From the NCBI GenBank assembly GCA_948567375.1, contig OX419756.1:22511001-22575000 (forward strand): 64,000 bases of DNA. Direction: 5' to 3'. Within the stretch, counting starts at the first letter, position 1. Each line of letters opens with the position of its first letter. Below, one piece after another: positions 21,450 to 32,402 of the stretch. Position numbers and translations under genes: made by a program. Below the pieces are notes generated by a model, which made no database searches, was not told the DNA's origin, and saw only the letters and a program-made list of their open reading frames with translations. This stretch comes from Lunularia cruciata. Lineage: Eukaryota; Streptophyta; Marchantiopsida; Lunulariales; Lunulariaceae.

Positions 21450-22936
21450 GTAGTTACTTTGTCACGACGGAGTTCTTTGGAGGTCCCAGAGGAGTTAGCC
21501 CTGCAGTACGCAGTGGGTTTACTCGGAGTGGTGCTCGGTATCAGCTTGTATCTTAGGTCCTAGTGAGGAAGGAGATTGAGTCTGAGTTGGAGTTTGACAC
21601 AGGAGCTGATTCAGTTGAGAGTGCACTTGGTGTGTCCGCACCGTTGTTGTGGGATATGGACAAGACTTATGGGGCCTCTAAAGGCCCTAGGCATTACTTT
21701 GGTACAGTGGGTACCATTGAGTTGGATGACTTCATCCAAGAGTTCGATAGTTGGTGTGATCTGCAGTAGATGCGGAACCCGACTTTGTTCACACCCTTCA
21801 TGGCATGGAAGGGGTTGTTTCAGCATCTGGAGGGTCCGCCAATGGATGACTACCATGAGTTTAGGAGAGCTCATTTAGAGGAGATTGAGTTATGGAGACA
21901 GTATTGGTCTCCACACTATGTCTCCATCACTTTAGGCTCGATGGCCAAGAGTAGGTCGGCTGTACCTATGAGTTCTAGCTCGACTAGTGTTGGTGGAGCT
22001 AGTGGAGGTGCACTAGCTGGAGATAGTGCTACTACGAGTGGAGGTACCGCTGTAGGAGGTGGTGTGGTATTGGGGTTTAACTCCATGGTGGAGTTCTTCC
22101 TATGTTTGAAGCAGAACTACCAAGGAGTGCGGACTGACAAGCTGAGGAGCTTGCAAGAGTTCCAGCAAAAGGCTGGAGAGAGCCTATGTGCGGTATACAC
22201 GTGCATGAGGCGGTTGATCAGTTTCACTCAAGGAGTTACTGAGGCCTAGGCAGTCCAGTTTTGGTATGGGATATTGGACAGGGAGTTGCAACATAGAGTT
22301 CGTGATGCTACGTTGTTATAGGCTACTTTGCCTACTTTGGTAGTGGTCTTTGGTTTGGCCAAGCGTATTGAGCTCAATATGGTGGAAGAGAGAGTGGTGA
22401 CATCAAGATTTGGTAGGGAAACCTCATCCACAACTGTGACTTCTTCTAGAGTGCAGCAGAGTGCACCACGCCCTGTTGGTTTTTGAGGATACGGTGGACA
22501 GCCCAGATCCTATGGAGCGAGTGGAGGGCCTAGTGGAGTTAGACCCTTACCCTCAATTTTGAGTCAGCAGTAGCCAGTGAGTGGTGTTGTTGCTTGTTGG
22601 ACTCGTGGTGGACCTCACCATAGGAGAGAGTGTACTCAGGGCAGCGGACTTGATACCTCTGGTGCATCACAATCAGCACAAAGGCAGTGTGAGCATTGCC
22701 ACATATTTGGTCACACTAGTGACCGGTGTTTTGACCTACATCCGGAGTTATGGAGTGGTAGGGATGCTATGGCAGGTAGTAGAGGAGCTCCAGTTCATGG
22801 AGGACAAGGTGGTAGAGATGGTGGTAGAAGATCTACACCTAGTAGGGGTGCAATACCTGCCCTTACTTCTGACACAACTATGGCTACTCGGATTGAGCAC
22901 TTGGAGCAAAGATTGGCTAGTATGGCTATTGCTTAG
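21450..22936 (+). pseudogene. M copy B Gag and zinc knuckles
   Basis: Frame-consistent segments match copy A Gag: VESALGVSAPLLWDMDKTY, ELDDFIQEFDSWCDLQ, FMAWKGLFQHLEG and the knuckles CEHCHIFGHTSDRC and an altered CWTRGGPHHRREC, in which the second Cys is Arg. Stops at 21767, 22247 and 22319 are TAG where CAG is expected. The Cys to Arg change is a further loss in this copy. Confidence 0.82.
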
Positions 22937-22948
22937 AGGAGATCAGAT

Positions 22949-23746
22949 TTGGGTATTGAGGCTTCCACCTCATATGTTGGTGATAGAGATGCTTTGGACT
23001 TTATGTGCAGAGCAGCACAGGTGGATGCATCTGCAGCAGTGACTAGGAGTGCAGTACGTGCTCCAGAGCCTAGAGGAGCATCAGTGGAGTTGGACCCACA
23101 AAGAGGAGAGGTTGGGAGACATGTCAGACTTCCCCAGTCTTTCACACTATATGAGGCATTACAGACAACATCCATGGTTCCTAGACGTCCCAGTGCAGGT
23201 GTGGTAGGTGGTGATGGAGTACATGATGGCCTACTTGCTAGTCAGCCACCTGCTACAACACAGACTGAGTCTAGCATGATATTGGGGGCGGCTCAACTGA
23301 TTATGCGGCATCCTTTGTTTTCAACCAGTGACATGTTTACATTGGGAGTTGACCCAGCCCCAGTATTCCGGTTGGTTGCCATGTTGTGTGAGAGTAGGGA
23401 TGGTGCAGTTCCTACTACTAGAGCAGAGGTGGTTGCTAGTGGAGCTGACTTGGTTGAGGAGCATGGGATCTATTCAGCGACCAGTGGTTTATGGCAGGCA
23501 GCAGCGGCTAGACTAGAGGAGTTGCCAACTAGACCAGCCTTTGAGAGAGCGCGGTTTACCCCTGGTGTTGTCCTATTGGATAACCAAAGGGGGATTTTTT
23601 GTTTGGTGGGACCTTCAAGGAAGGTCTATACACCACAGAGAGTCTTGTTAGACTCTGATGCGCAGCCCCTTATGTTGGGGAAGGCTGTAGTCGTTGGTCT
23701 GGAGCAATGGAAGACCGATGTAGAGAGGTGTCCATTTCAGATCTAG
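22949..23746 (+). pseudogene. M copy B aspartic protease
   Basis: Open for 265 codons in the Gag frame. The active site motif reads LLDSDAQPLMLGKAVV, with DSD in place of DSG of copy A, so the catalytic Gly is lost here. It ends at a TAG where copy A has a Gln codon. Confidence 0.8.
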
Positions 23747-23764
23747 ACATCTCTAGGTGGTGGT

Positions 23765-25309
23765 TTGACACAATACATCACACGTGGGGAGCTTGTTTTC
23801 CAGGTTCAGCCTGGTCATCCGACTGATAGCTCGGTGGTGAGAGCTCAGGCTATTGCGACGATAGCTGAGTCATATGATGTGCTAGTTGGGGGAGTAGTGT
23901 TATACCCCATGGGTTTCAGCATTGACTATTGGGAGGAGACAGCCTCTTATAGACCTGGTTGGCAGTCTAGTGAGGGACGGGTATGTTGCCTACCAGTACG
24001 CTTCAGTAGTGGCAGTCTTGGCTCACTACAGTCCGAGACCATGGCACCATTAGTTCTAGCTTTCAATGGTGCAGTTACTTGGCCTGGTGACTTGTTGGAG
24101 GGGAATGCCCATGCAAAGGATACTCCAGTACCAGAGGAGATCACTCGGCTTTGGAGTATGAGTGGGATTGTTCCATCCACCTTGGATATTCCATTGTGGA
24201 GTTTAGAGGAGGCATTGCAGTAGCATGCAGATCAGTTGGTGCAGTAGGCTTGGAGTGGAGCCTTTGTACCATCAGGAGATGAGTGTGAGGATGAGCTTCC
24301 AGAGGCGATTGCTTTGACACCTCTGGATACCACACTCATTGCTTGGCAGTATCCAGTAGAGGAGATATGCCTATAAGAGTTGTTTGGTGGGATCATCACC
24401 GGACTAGCTGCGGTGTTATAGGCGGGTAGACGAGTACAGAGGTACTTGTATGTAGAGAGAGATGAGACTGCTAAGCGATTCTCTCTACATCATGTAGCAC
24501 ACCAGGCCTATCGGTATTGAGTGTTATTACCAATGTCAGCAGTCAAAGGTTACCAAAAGGCCCTACCATGAGACATTTTCTTATTAGGGGCGCATGACCT
24601 AGAGAGACATAGGCCTATTCACTTGGTGATTTTTGGATGGCCATGTCAGGGACATACACGTGCTGGTAGAGGATTTGGTCTTTAGGATCCTCATTTTGGT
24701 GTGTTTTGGGAGATGTTACGGACACTACGACATCTCCAGGTTCATCAGTCTATTTCTCCAGCTTACCTTCTGGAGAACATTCCTTTGTTGGGTGATTCTC
24801 GCACCAAAGTGGTGGTGAGTACACATCAGGTCCATTCTTAGATGGGACCTGCTGTATTGTTAGATGCAGCTAGAGTGGGATCACGGGCTCATTGTCTTTG
24901 TCTTTGGTGGACGAACCTCTTACCCAGAGAGGTTCTACAGCACGCTTATGATGGGATTCAGTGACTTGACCACATCCTTGTTGATGATATCTTGGATGTT
25001 GGGCGTCAGTCTCAGACAGTGGTCATGGCTGATAGGTCACCTATGGCAATGGTGAACCTAGTTGGACAGCCTAGAGCCACATTTCCCACATTCATGAGTT
25101 TCCCAAGCTCTCATGCTTTTCGAGAGGGAGGACCTGGACTTGTTTGGGATTCACAATTATAGCAGTTGGTGGAGCCCAATGCTGATGAGAGAGAGCGGGC
25201 GATGGGTTTTTGCACCGATATTACCGTTGTTCTAGCAGTGTCAGAGGCATCCAAGCGTTAGGTGTTAGGTCAGGCTATGGACTTGAACTGTTTGACCTGG
25301 ATTGTGAGC
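23765..25309 (+). pseudogene. M copy B DNMT3-like methyltransferase
   Basis: Same frame as Gag and RT. 23765-24223 is the protease end and spacer. The core is broken by stops but the motifs survive in translation: FGWPCQGHTRAGRG (near 24635), LLENIPLLGDS (near 24770), LDAARVGSRAHCLCLWWTNLLP, LVEPNADERERAMGF and VLGQAMDLNCLTWIVSL. Stops at 24221, 24245, 24419, 24684 and 25258 are TAG for CAG. A TGA near 24962 stands where CGA or CAA is expected. The full motif I to X series can be followed here, including the C-terminus that is frameshifted in copy A. Confidence 0.85.
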
Positions 25310-25645
25310 CTTGGCTTGGCAGAGCAGCATAGGATGTGCTTGATAGGCATCACCACTCAGACACTTGTGAGCCATGTGCCTATCAAGACGATTCAGGCAC
25401 ATGATGGGGGCGATGGACCAAGTGGACATGGTATTCTTGGGACACATCCAGTAGCTACTAGGGAGAGTGGTCTACTTGGAGTCCATCCAGGTGAGCATAG
25501 ACTACTTGGATTACACCCTTGGTCCACATGGGATTTAGCCAAAGGACGTGTGGAGCTTGCAGCCAGAGTGGAGGGAGTTTTTCACACAGAGGTTGAGACC
25601 TCTAGTGGTCGGGAGCATGACACTATTGCTCCCAAGGGCCCAGTG
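25310..25645 (+). pseudogene. M copy B linker between methyltransferase and UAG
   Basis: About 110 codons in frame, with a short repeat (LLGVHPGE and LLGLHPWST) also present in copies A, C, E and in the fragment at 18990-19748. There are no cysteines in metal-site spacing and no known domain. It may be a protease-cleaved spacer. Confidence 0.6.
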
Positions 25646-25648
25646 TAG
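25646..25648 (+). promoter_or_regulatory. Conserved UAG-CAG-UCA stop/readthrough context, copy B
   Basis: TAG followed by CAG TCA, in frame with methyltransferase upstream and RT downstream. All five copies have TAG here. Other stops in these copies are mostly private, so this one may be functional. Confidence 0.6.
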
Positions 25649-26540
25649 CAGTCAATCAGTACGTCTTCCACTCCTACTACAGTTACAGAGGATACTTGGG
25701 AGCCAGATCTTGGACCCAAGCTTACTGGAGAGGAAAGACGGAAGGTTTGGAGGTTCTTGAGGAGTCACACGAGTTGTTTTGTCTTCAAAGCACCCAAATC
25801 CTTCAGTATGAAGAATTTGGGTGCTCTAAAGGGACCTGGTATACGGATTGAGCTGACTAGCAACACACCAGTTTTTTGACGTCCTTATTGATATAGTGAT
25901 ATGGAGAGGACATTGATTCAGAGCCGGAGTAGTGATCTTTTTGAGGCTGGTTTGGTGGAGATTTCACATGGAGAGTATGCATCAGTGACAGTGATGTCAG
26001 CCAAGAAGGATATGCATGGCAACTATACAGATAGGCAGATGTGTGGAGATTACCATCCTATCAACCAACAGACCAGGGCTGATCGGTATGCCATGCCTAC
26101 ACCGGAGGAGATTTTTGATGCAATTGGGCATGCAAAGGTCTTTAGTACTTTGGATCTTCAAGCGGGATATCATCAGTTGCCGATCAGGGAGGATGATAAG
26201 TCCAAGACAGCATTTTGGGCTATTGATCCTCACGGCAAGGATGTGTTATATCAGTGGAGGTTCTTACCATTTGGGTTAAAGAACGCTCCTGCTGAGTTCC
26301 AGAGGGTCATGGATAGGATCCTAGCTGGATTGGATTTTGCTCAGTGCTATATTGATGACATTTTGGTTTATAGCACTACTATGGAGGAGCATGAGAGATA
26401 GTTGTTGGAGGTGTTTGAGAGGTTGAGATCTCATGGACTCAAACTACATCCTGGGAAGTGTAGGCTCTTCCACAAGCAGGTTGAGTATTTGGGTCACACT
26501 ATCTACCCCGGAGGACTTGGTGTTCAGTAGACCAAGGTGG
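25649..26540 (+). pseudogene. M copy B reverse transcriptase
   Basis: Same frame as the methyltransferase. RT motifs in order: RQMCGDYHPINQQT, FSTLDLQAGYHQL with first catalytic Asp, FLPFGLKNAPAEFQRVMD, active site QCYIDDILVYS, LKLHPGKCRLFHKQVEYLGH. Stops at about 26399 and 26528 are TAG for expected CAG. It copies element RNA to DNA. YIDDI and the motif spacing are ordinary Ty3/Gypsy. Confidence 0.92.
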
Positions 26541-27140
26541 ATGCTATTGCACGTATTCCTCGGCCTATGGATGTGAGCAAAGTGCGAGCATTCCTTGGGT
26601 TGGCAAACTTCTATTGCTGCTATGTTAGAGGATTTAGTGCTGTTGCCAAGGCCTTGACAAAGCTGACCAAGCTTACACAAAAGTGGTGTTGGGGAGATGA
26701 GCAGGAGAGAGCTTTTGTAGAGCTCAAGGAGAGGTTGACATCTGCTCCTATTTTGAGGAGACCGATCAGGGGACAACCATTTCAGGTTCATACTGATTGG
26801 AATATGTTGGGGCTTGGAGCACTGCTCACCCAGCATGATGATGAGGAGAAGGAGTTTGTGGTGGCCTATGCTAGTCGCTCCAACAATTCAGCGGAAGCGA
26901 AGTATAGTTCATATGAGGGAGAGTGCTTGGCAGCAGTTTGGGCAGTAGCACATTTCTGATGTTACCTATTTGGTAACCTCTTCACTCTCATCACTGATCA
27001 TCAGCCACTGAAGTGGTTGATGGAGTCCGACAAGCTTTCAGGGAAGCTTGCACAATGGGCTCTGATTTTACAGGAGTATGATTTCACGGTTGTTCACAGA
27101 CCTGGAGTGGTGAACCGTGATGCAGATGGGTTGAGTAGAA
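26541..27140 (+). pseudogene. M copy B RT connection and RNase H
   Basis: VRAFLGLANFYCCYVRGFS leads to RNase H: FQVHTDWNMLGLGALLTQ (first Asp), YSSYEGECLAAVWAVAHF (Glu), LITDHQPLKWLM (Asp), DADGLSRNP at the end. One stop near 26957 interrupts it. Confidence 0.88.
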
Positions 27141-27289
27141 ACCCATGTCCCAGCCAGCAGGATCAGACCGGAGCATGTTGGCATGGTGAGACAGATGAGG
27201 AGATGGTGCCAGGTTGGCATGCATTAGCCTTTCTGTGTATATTTGCAGAGGCTTTGGTGGTATCTCTCTCAACGCATATAGGAGGAGTT

Positions 27290-28286
27290 ATTGAGGTCAT
27301 AGATCCAAAGAGTGAAGATATTGGTACAATTCAGCGAGACATTCATGATGATGTCTTAGTGATGGACTATCTTCGCACTAGTGTTGTGGGTGGCACAGTT
27401 GGGGCCAAGGAGAGAGACCGTGTTCTTCAGCAAGCCAGACGGTTCAGATTTGAGGGTAGACACCTTTTGCGTGTATGGGAGGATGGTAGAGTGCGAGTAG
27501 TACCACTTCCAGCACAGAGACCACAATTGGTCCGTCATGCTCATGAGGAGCTAGGACATTTTGGAGTAAAGCGTACATATAGCTTACTCTAGAGTCATTA
27601 TTGGTGGCACGATATGCAGATTGAGGTACAGCAGTTTGTTGCCAGATGTGTGGTTTGTGACCAAGTTAGAGCATCATTCACTGCTCCTACGCCACAGTTG
27701 CACCCATTACTTATCATGGGATTGGGTTACCATTGGAGTTTGGACTTTGCCAGACCTTTACCGCTGACTGTGAGACATCATCGGTATGTTTTAGTGATGG
27801 TGGAGCACTTCTCCAAGTGGATTGAGTTGGTGGCACTTCTTGGCAAGTCTAGTGAAGGGATAGCTTACTCGTTCTTGGATTGAGTTCTTAGTCATTTTGG
27901 TGCACCAGTTGAGGTTTTGACTGACCAGGGTACAGAGTTCTTGGGAGAATTTCAGGTCTTGTGTGACAAGGCTTTGATTGATCATTGTACTACATCTCAA
28001 GATCACCCTGAGGTAGATGGCTTAGCAGAGAGAGTGGTTCAGACGATGAAGAGAGGATTGCAAAAGTATGGTTTGTAGAGAGGCCACTTGGGAGATTGGG
28101 ATCTCTAGTTATCTTGGTTGGCCATGGGCTATTGGTTTAGCCGGCAAGCCTCCTAAGCATCCTTCTCTCCATACTTTCTACTCTATGGACGAGATCCAGA
28201 TTTACCTACAGCCATTCGTTGAGATGCTACTGTAGTTTTGGACTTGGATGAGCGCATGTTCTCAGCGGGCAGAGATCTTTTGAAGA
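27290..28286 (+). pseudogene. M copy B integrase
   Basis: Zinc site HAHEELGHFG with CVVCDQ near 27650, core Asp in WSLDFARPLPL, second Asp in LTDQGTEFLGEF, Glu in VDGLAERVVQ. Stops include CGA to TGA near 27881 and several TAGs. A frameshift near 28100-28280 precedes the C-terminal part. Confidence 0.86.
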
Positions 28287-28763
28287 GTGATGCCGATGGC
28301 CTTTGAGAACTTGGCAATTGCTCAGCATAGAGATACTTTACGCTATGCTACCATTCGAGGAGGAGGTTATAGACCCTCGATCCGTCGATTTCATCCAGGC
28401 GACTATGTATATCTACAGCAGACAACACCAACGACACTTGATGTTTCTATGGGCCGCACTATCTTGAGAGTGCGCAAGGTTTTGCCCTCTGGAGTCCTTG
28501 TGTTAGAAGGCCGTGATGGTGTTGTTTGGAAGGATCATGTGCGCAATTGTGCGCCATGCCACCTTCCAAACATTGATGGTACTATGGACCCAAGCTTGGC
28601 ACTTGTACGTGCAGGCTTGAGGTGTATGTTATGTGGCTCTTTTGGTGGGGTTGCTACTATGTTAGTGTGTGATAGTTGTTCGAGAGGATGGCATATGGCA
28701 TGTATGACTCCTCCTCTCACGGTGGTTCCTCAAGGATAGTGGTTATGTCCTAGATGTACTTGA
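28287..28763 (+). pseudogene. M copy B integrase C-terminus and PHD finger
   Basis: The first part is the integrase tail (FHPGDYVYLQQ, ILRVRKVLPSGVLVLEGRDG), which acts as the GPY/F-like module. A linker (CHLPNIDGTMDPS) leads to a C4HC3 PHD finger: CMLC, CDSC, HMAC, CPRC with an aromatic before the last pair. A single TAG replaces CAG just before WLCPRC. PHD fingers of this sort bind histone H3 tails; in this element it takes the place that a chromodomain has in chromoviruses. 28764-28922 is untranslated. Confidence 0.85.
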
Positions 28764-28922
28764 CCTATAGCTAATTCATTCTTTATATGGTATAGATTGC
28801 AGACAGGCGACTAACGATGGGGCTCCATAGCACCCGGCCTCCTGATCTTTGCCCATTAGAGGGTATACCATATACTTAGAGTAGATGGCTATCTGGAGTT
28901 AGAGGGACCTAACCGCCAACTA

Positions 28923-28932
28923 GGGGGGCGAT
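28923..28932 (+). other. M copy B polypurine tract
   Basis: A GGGGGG run lies directly before the LTR start TGTGGCAC at 28933. The same region in fragment D reads AGGGAGGAAT. This fixes the LTR start at the R block rather than at TGTCACGCC. Confidence 0.65.
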
Positions 28933-29362
28933 TGTGGCACTTTAGAGTCTATGTATGACTTATGTGTGAGTTGTGTTTCAATAGTGTATGTTGTGTAGCA
29001 ATGTATGTTGTGTAGCGATGTATGCTGTGTAGCAAAGTATATACGCACGATAGCTGTCACGCCATTTGTAGTGCCGCATCTAGATGCTTGGACACTGGAG
29101 TTCCAATGATAGTAGTTAGAGTTATTTCAGCAGTTTCTCAGCAACTACTTTCCGACGGTTAGATTTTGTGTTTGGGGTACTGACTTCACGGTGGAGCTCA
29201 CCGTCACTTTGCACCGTTGAGTGTGCCATCACCGGGACCATTAGGGTTTTAGAGCTAGCTCGAGTCCAGGGAGTATAGTTTTGAAGTGAGCTCCAGAGAG
29301 CTCACTTCTCTAATGTTGAGCCTTCAAGTTCCTGGCTATGGTGGACAGAGGTTGGCGAGCGT

Positions 29363-31880
29363 TGTCGTAGGGAAAATAGCCCACGTGTACCCTTGAGGCT
29401 TTTGGTGTGATAAATTTTCTTTTCTTTTTTATTTGTTGTAAGGAACAGGGATTTATGATAATATGTCTTGGGTGTGGTTTTGCTACCTTGTTTTGGGAGA
29501 AAGTGAGGAGACAGAGAAGGGCTGAGGGTTTTCAGAAAATGCCAAAAGATTTTGAGAGGGAAGTTTGCAGAGGATTTCGAGAGAAGTGGCAGAAATTTTT
29601 GTGAGAAGAAGGGAGTAGGGTTTTTGGAAAGAAAGAAAAAGTAGGACAGAGGAAGACACAGAGAACATAAAATTTTTGAGTTGGACAGGAGGGGGTTTGG
29701 CAAGAGAGGAATCTCTCGAGAAGCTGGAGGGTTTGGACAGAGGAACAATCAGAGGAAGGAATTTTCGAGTTGGATAGGAGTGTTTGAGAGGGCAGGGGGG
29801 AGAAATTCTCGAGAACTGAAGGGTTTTGGACAGAGGAACAATCAAAGGAAGGAATTTTCGAGTTGGATAGGAGTATTTGAGAGGGCAGGGGAGAGAAATT
29901 CTTGAGAACTGAAGGGTTTGGACAGAGGAACAATCAGGAGAAGGAATTTTCGAGTTGGACAGGAGTGCTTGAGAGTGCAGGGGAGAGAAATTCTTGAGAA
30001 CTGAAGGGTTTGGATAGAGGAACAATCAGGATAGAAATTTCGAAATGTGAGAGTGCAGCGCTGTGCTTGGACCAGGAGAGGAATTTCGAAATGTGAGAGT
30101 GCAGGGCTGTGCTTGGACCAGGAGAGGAATTTTGAAATGTGAGAGTGCAGGGCTGTGCTTGGACCAGGAGAGGGATTTCGAAATGTGAGAGTGCAGGGCT
30201 GTGCTTGGACCAGGAGAGGAATTTTAAATGTGAGAGTGCAGGGCTGTGCTTGGACCAGGAGAGGGATTTCGAAATGTGAAGAGTGCAGGGCTGTGTTTTG
30301 GACCCGGACAGAAATTTTCGAAATGTGAAAGGAGTCTTGAAGGGCTGAAGGCTTTTGGAGATGCATGAGGGCTGTGTTTTGGACCAAGACAGAAACTTTT
30401 GAAATGTGAAGGGAGTCTTGAAGGGCTGAAGGCTTTTGGAGATGCATGAGGGCTGTGTTTTGGACCAGGACAGAAATTTTCGAAATGTGAAGGGAGTCTT
30501 GAAGGGCTGAAGGCTTTTGGAGATGCAAGAGGGCTGTGTTTTGGACCAGGACAGAAATTTTCAAAATGTGAAGGGAGTCTTGAAGGGCTGAAGGCTTTTG
30601 GAGATGCAAGAGGGCTGTGTTTTGGACCAGGACAGAAATTTTTGAAATTGAAAGGAAGGACGTTGAGAGAAGGGCTGAAACGGAGAAATTTTGAAGGAAG
30701 AGACCTGGCTGTACAGAGAAGTGAGAAGTGAAGGAAATTTCGAGAGATTTTGCACTGGGACAGAGGGAAAGGAGTTTGGGTTTCAGAAGTTTAGTCAGGA
30801 GAGAATGAGATGAACTTTGAGAGAATAGGATTGTACAAGACAAGGACTGTGCTTCGAAGGAAGAACTGTGACTGATCAAGAGACACCCAGGAGAAACTCT
30901 TGAGTTGTTGTGAAGGTTTGAGAGTGAACCAAGAGAGACAGAAAAGAGGAGTTTCAGAATTTAGTTGTGAAGATTTGAGAGTGAACTACGAGAGACAGAC
31001 AGAGAGGAATTTTTGAGCTTTACAGCGAGGGCCAAGAGAGCTGGAGACAACATAGTAGTTCTCAAAGGTTGGGGAAATGGCTGATGCTAGGCAGAAGATA
31101 GAGAGGCCATTTTCTCAAAGGAGATTTGGAGGTCTGATGCTGAAGTGACAAGCAAAGAGAAGAGAAGGAGAGGCTTCGAATGCTGAGCGGTGAGTGACAA
31201 TTTGATACAAGAGAATGAGTTGAGAAGATTGTCTGCATGTGATTGGGCAAGTTTGGATGTTCATCTGGAATGACTTGGTTGCCCAGGTGTTAAAGTAGGA
31301 ATGGACACTCCATAGGGAAGAATTGTTTGTCTTGTTTGACTTACAGCTGTATGACTGGTTGAAGAGGATGATTCATGAACGGATAAATGTACTCTGAATT
31401 GTGGATGTTGTCAAGGGAAGGGCTGCATTTAGGAGCTCTTGGTCCAGTCTATATGATTGCCCAGTTCAGTGATCAATACAGCCGGGTTTGACCACCATTA
31501 GTTGCTTGCGGTTATTTCATAAAGTCTCACCAGAGCCATTTTAGGAATCTGTTTGAGCCAAGAGCCAAACCCACAGACCCGAACATAAAAGAGAACTGGA
31601 AGCGATACTATATACGAATAGAGCTACAAGGCCAAACACAGTCAAACACAATTGAATGCTATAGATCAACTTTAGGTTACAATATCCAACATACAAACCT
31701 TGGGAGAAACCTGCCCTGGGGACAATTAGAACAACCTGACCTATTGGGAAGAGCTGCCAGCCATACCGAACAAGGAAGAGAATGACAAACCTCAGGAAGA
31801 CTTAAGTCATTTGCACCAATCGCAACTAAGCACTAGCAGCCAGGTGCCCAGTGCACTCTCGAGGACAAAACCCCACAACA
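29363..31880 (+). mobile_element. L3 solo LTR, copy 1 (2.5 kb, internal tandem repeats)
   Basis: Begins TGTCGTAGGG, ends CCCCACAACA, flanked by a perfect 4-bp duplication GCGT (29359-29362 and 31881-31884). It holds three sets of tandem repeats between 29680 and 30660 and no real gene: the long open frames on its minus strand are products of repeats. A diverged second copy lies at 59150-60669. Solo LTR is the simplest reading; a non-autonomous element is possible. Confidence 0.75.
29680..30660. repeat. Three tandem-repeat arrays inside L3
   Basis: First, ~90-bp units (each with GGACAGAGGAACAATCA and AATTTTCGAGTTGGA) from about 29680 to 30020. Second, ~48-bp units (GAAATGTGAGAGTGCAGGGC) from about 30040 to 30290. 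Third, ~82-bp units (GAAGGGAGTCTTGAAGGGCT) from about 30320 to 30640. All share a GAAATTTTCGA-like core, so they probably arose stepwise. Confidence 0.85.
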
Positions 31881-32122
31881 GCGTCACCTGGATTCTCTAT
31901 GCTTGAGTGGGTGTGGCTTGACTGTAATCAGTGCCCAGTTGTTGGCAATTTATAGAGTGACAGATCAAGTATTGATCTGAGTTGAGTTGAGTTGAGAGTG
32001 GTAAGCAATCTGATTATTGTGGCACTTTAGAGTCTATGTATGACTTATGTGTGAGTTGTGTTTCTATAGTGTATGATGTTGACAGCAATGTATGTTGTGT
32101 AGCAATGTATATAGGCACGACA

Positions 32123-32402
32123 CTTACAAGAGGGGAAAGACGGAGATTTTGGGGGTTCTTGAGGAGCTACACAAGTTGTTTTGCCTTCACTATGAAGGAT
32201 TTGGATGCTCTAAAAGGACCTATCGCCACTATGTTAGAGGATTTAGTACTATTGCCAAGGACTTGACAAAGCTGACCAAGCTTACACAAGAGTGGTGTTG
32301 GAGAGATGAGCAAGAGAGAGCTTTTGTAGAGCTTTTGACATTTGCTCTTATTTTGAGGAGACCAATCAGAGGATGACCATTTCAGGTTCACATTGATTGG
32401 AA
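32123..32402 (+). pseudogene. M fragment: pre-RT and RNase H pieces with internal deletion
   Basis: The start matches the pre-RT segment (GAGGTTCTTGAGGAG-like, near 25745). It then jumps to the CYVRGFS-LTKLTQEWCWRDEQE part and RNase H start of copy B. It is joined directly to the 3' end of minus-strand copy C at about 32402. Confidence 0.7.

Larger units (their letters stand above)
18884..32122 (+). mobile_element. Family M copy B: most complete methyltransferase-bearing Gypsy element
   Basis: The order is R block (18884-18989), a methyltransferase fragment inserted in the LTR, LTR body to 21035, primer binding site, Gag, knuckles, protease, methyltransferase, UAG, RT, RNase H, integrase, PHD finger, polypurine tract and a 3' LTR (28933 onward) split by the L3 solo LTR. 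All ORF pieces from 21563 to 27883 are in the same frame, so the ancestor made one polyprotein of more than 2,100 codons apart from the UAG. A frameshift near 28100-28280 precedes the PHD part. Many stops are CAG to TAG. Confidence 0.9.
28933..32122 (+). repeat. M copy B 3' LTR, split by an L3 solo LTR, with R-U-R structure
   Basis: R block 28933-29054, U part 29055-29362 continued at 31881-32016 after the L3 insertion, then a second R block 32018-32122 joined at CTGATTA/TTGTGGCAC. The unit begins TGTGG and ends CACGACA. Confidence 0.72.

Noticed and set aside
29483-30879. Long minus-strand open frames (up to 345 codons) with repeats such as LQKPSALQDSLHISKISVLV
   Set aside because: They are produced by the tandem repeats of L3; unit lengths that avoid stops keep a frame open. 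No domain or start context supports a protein.
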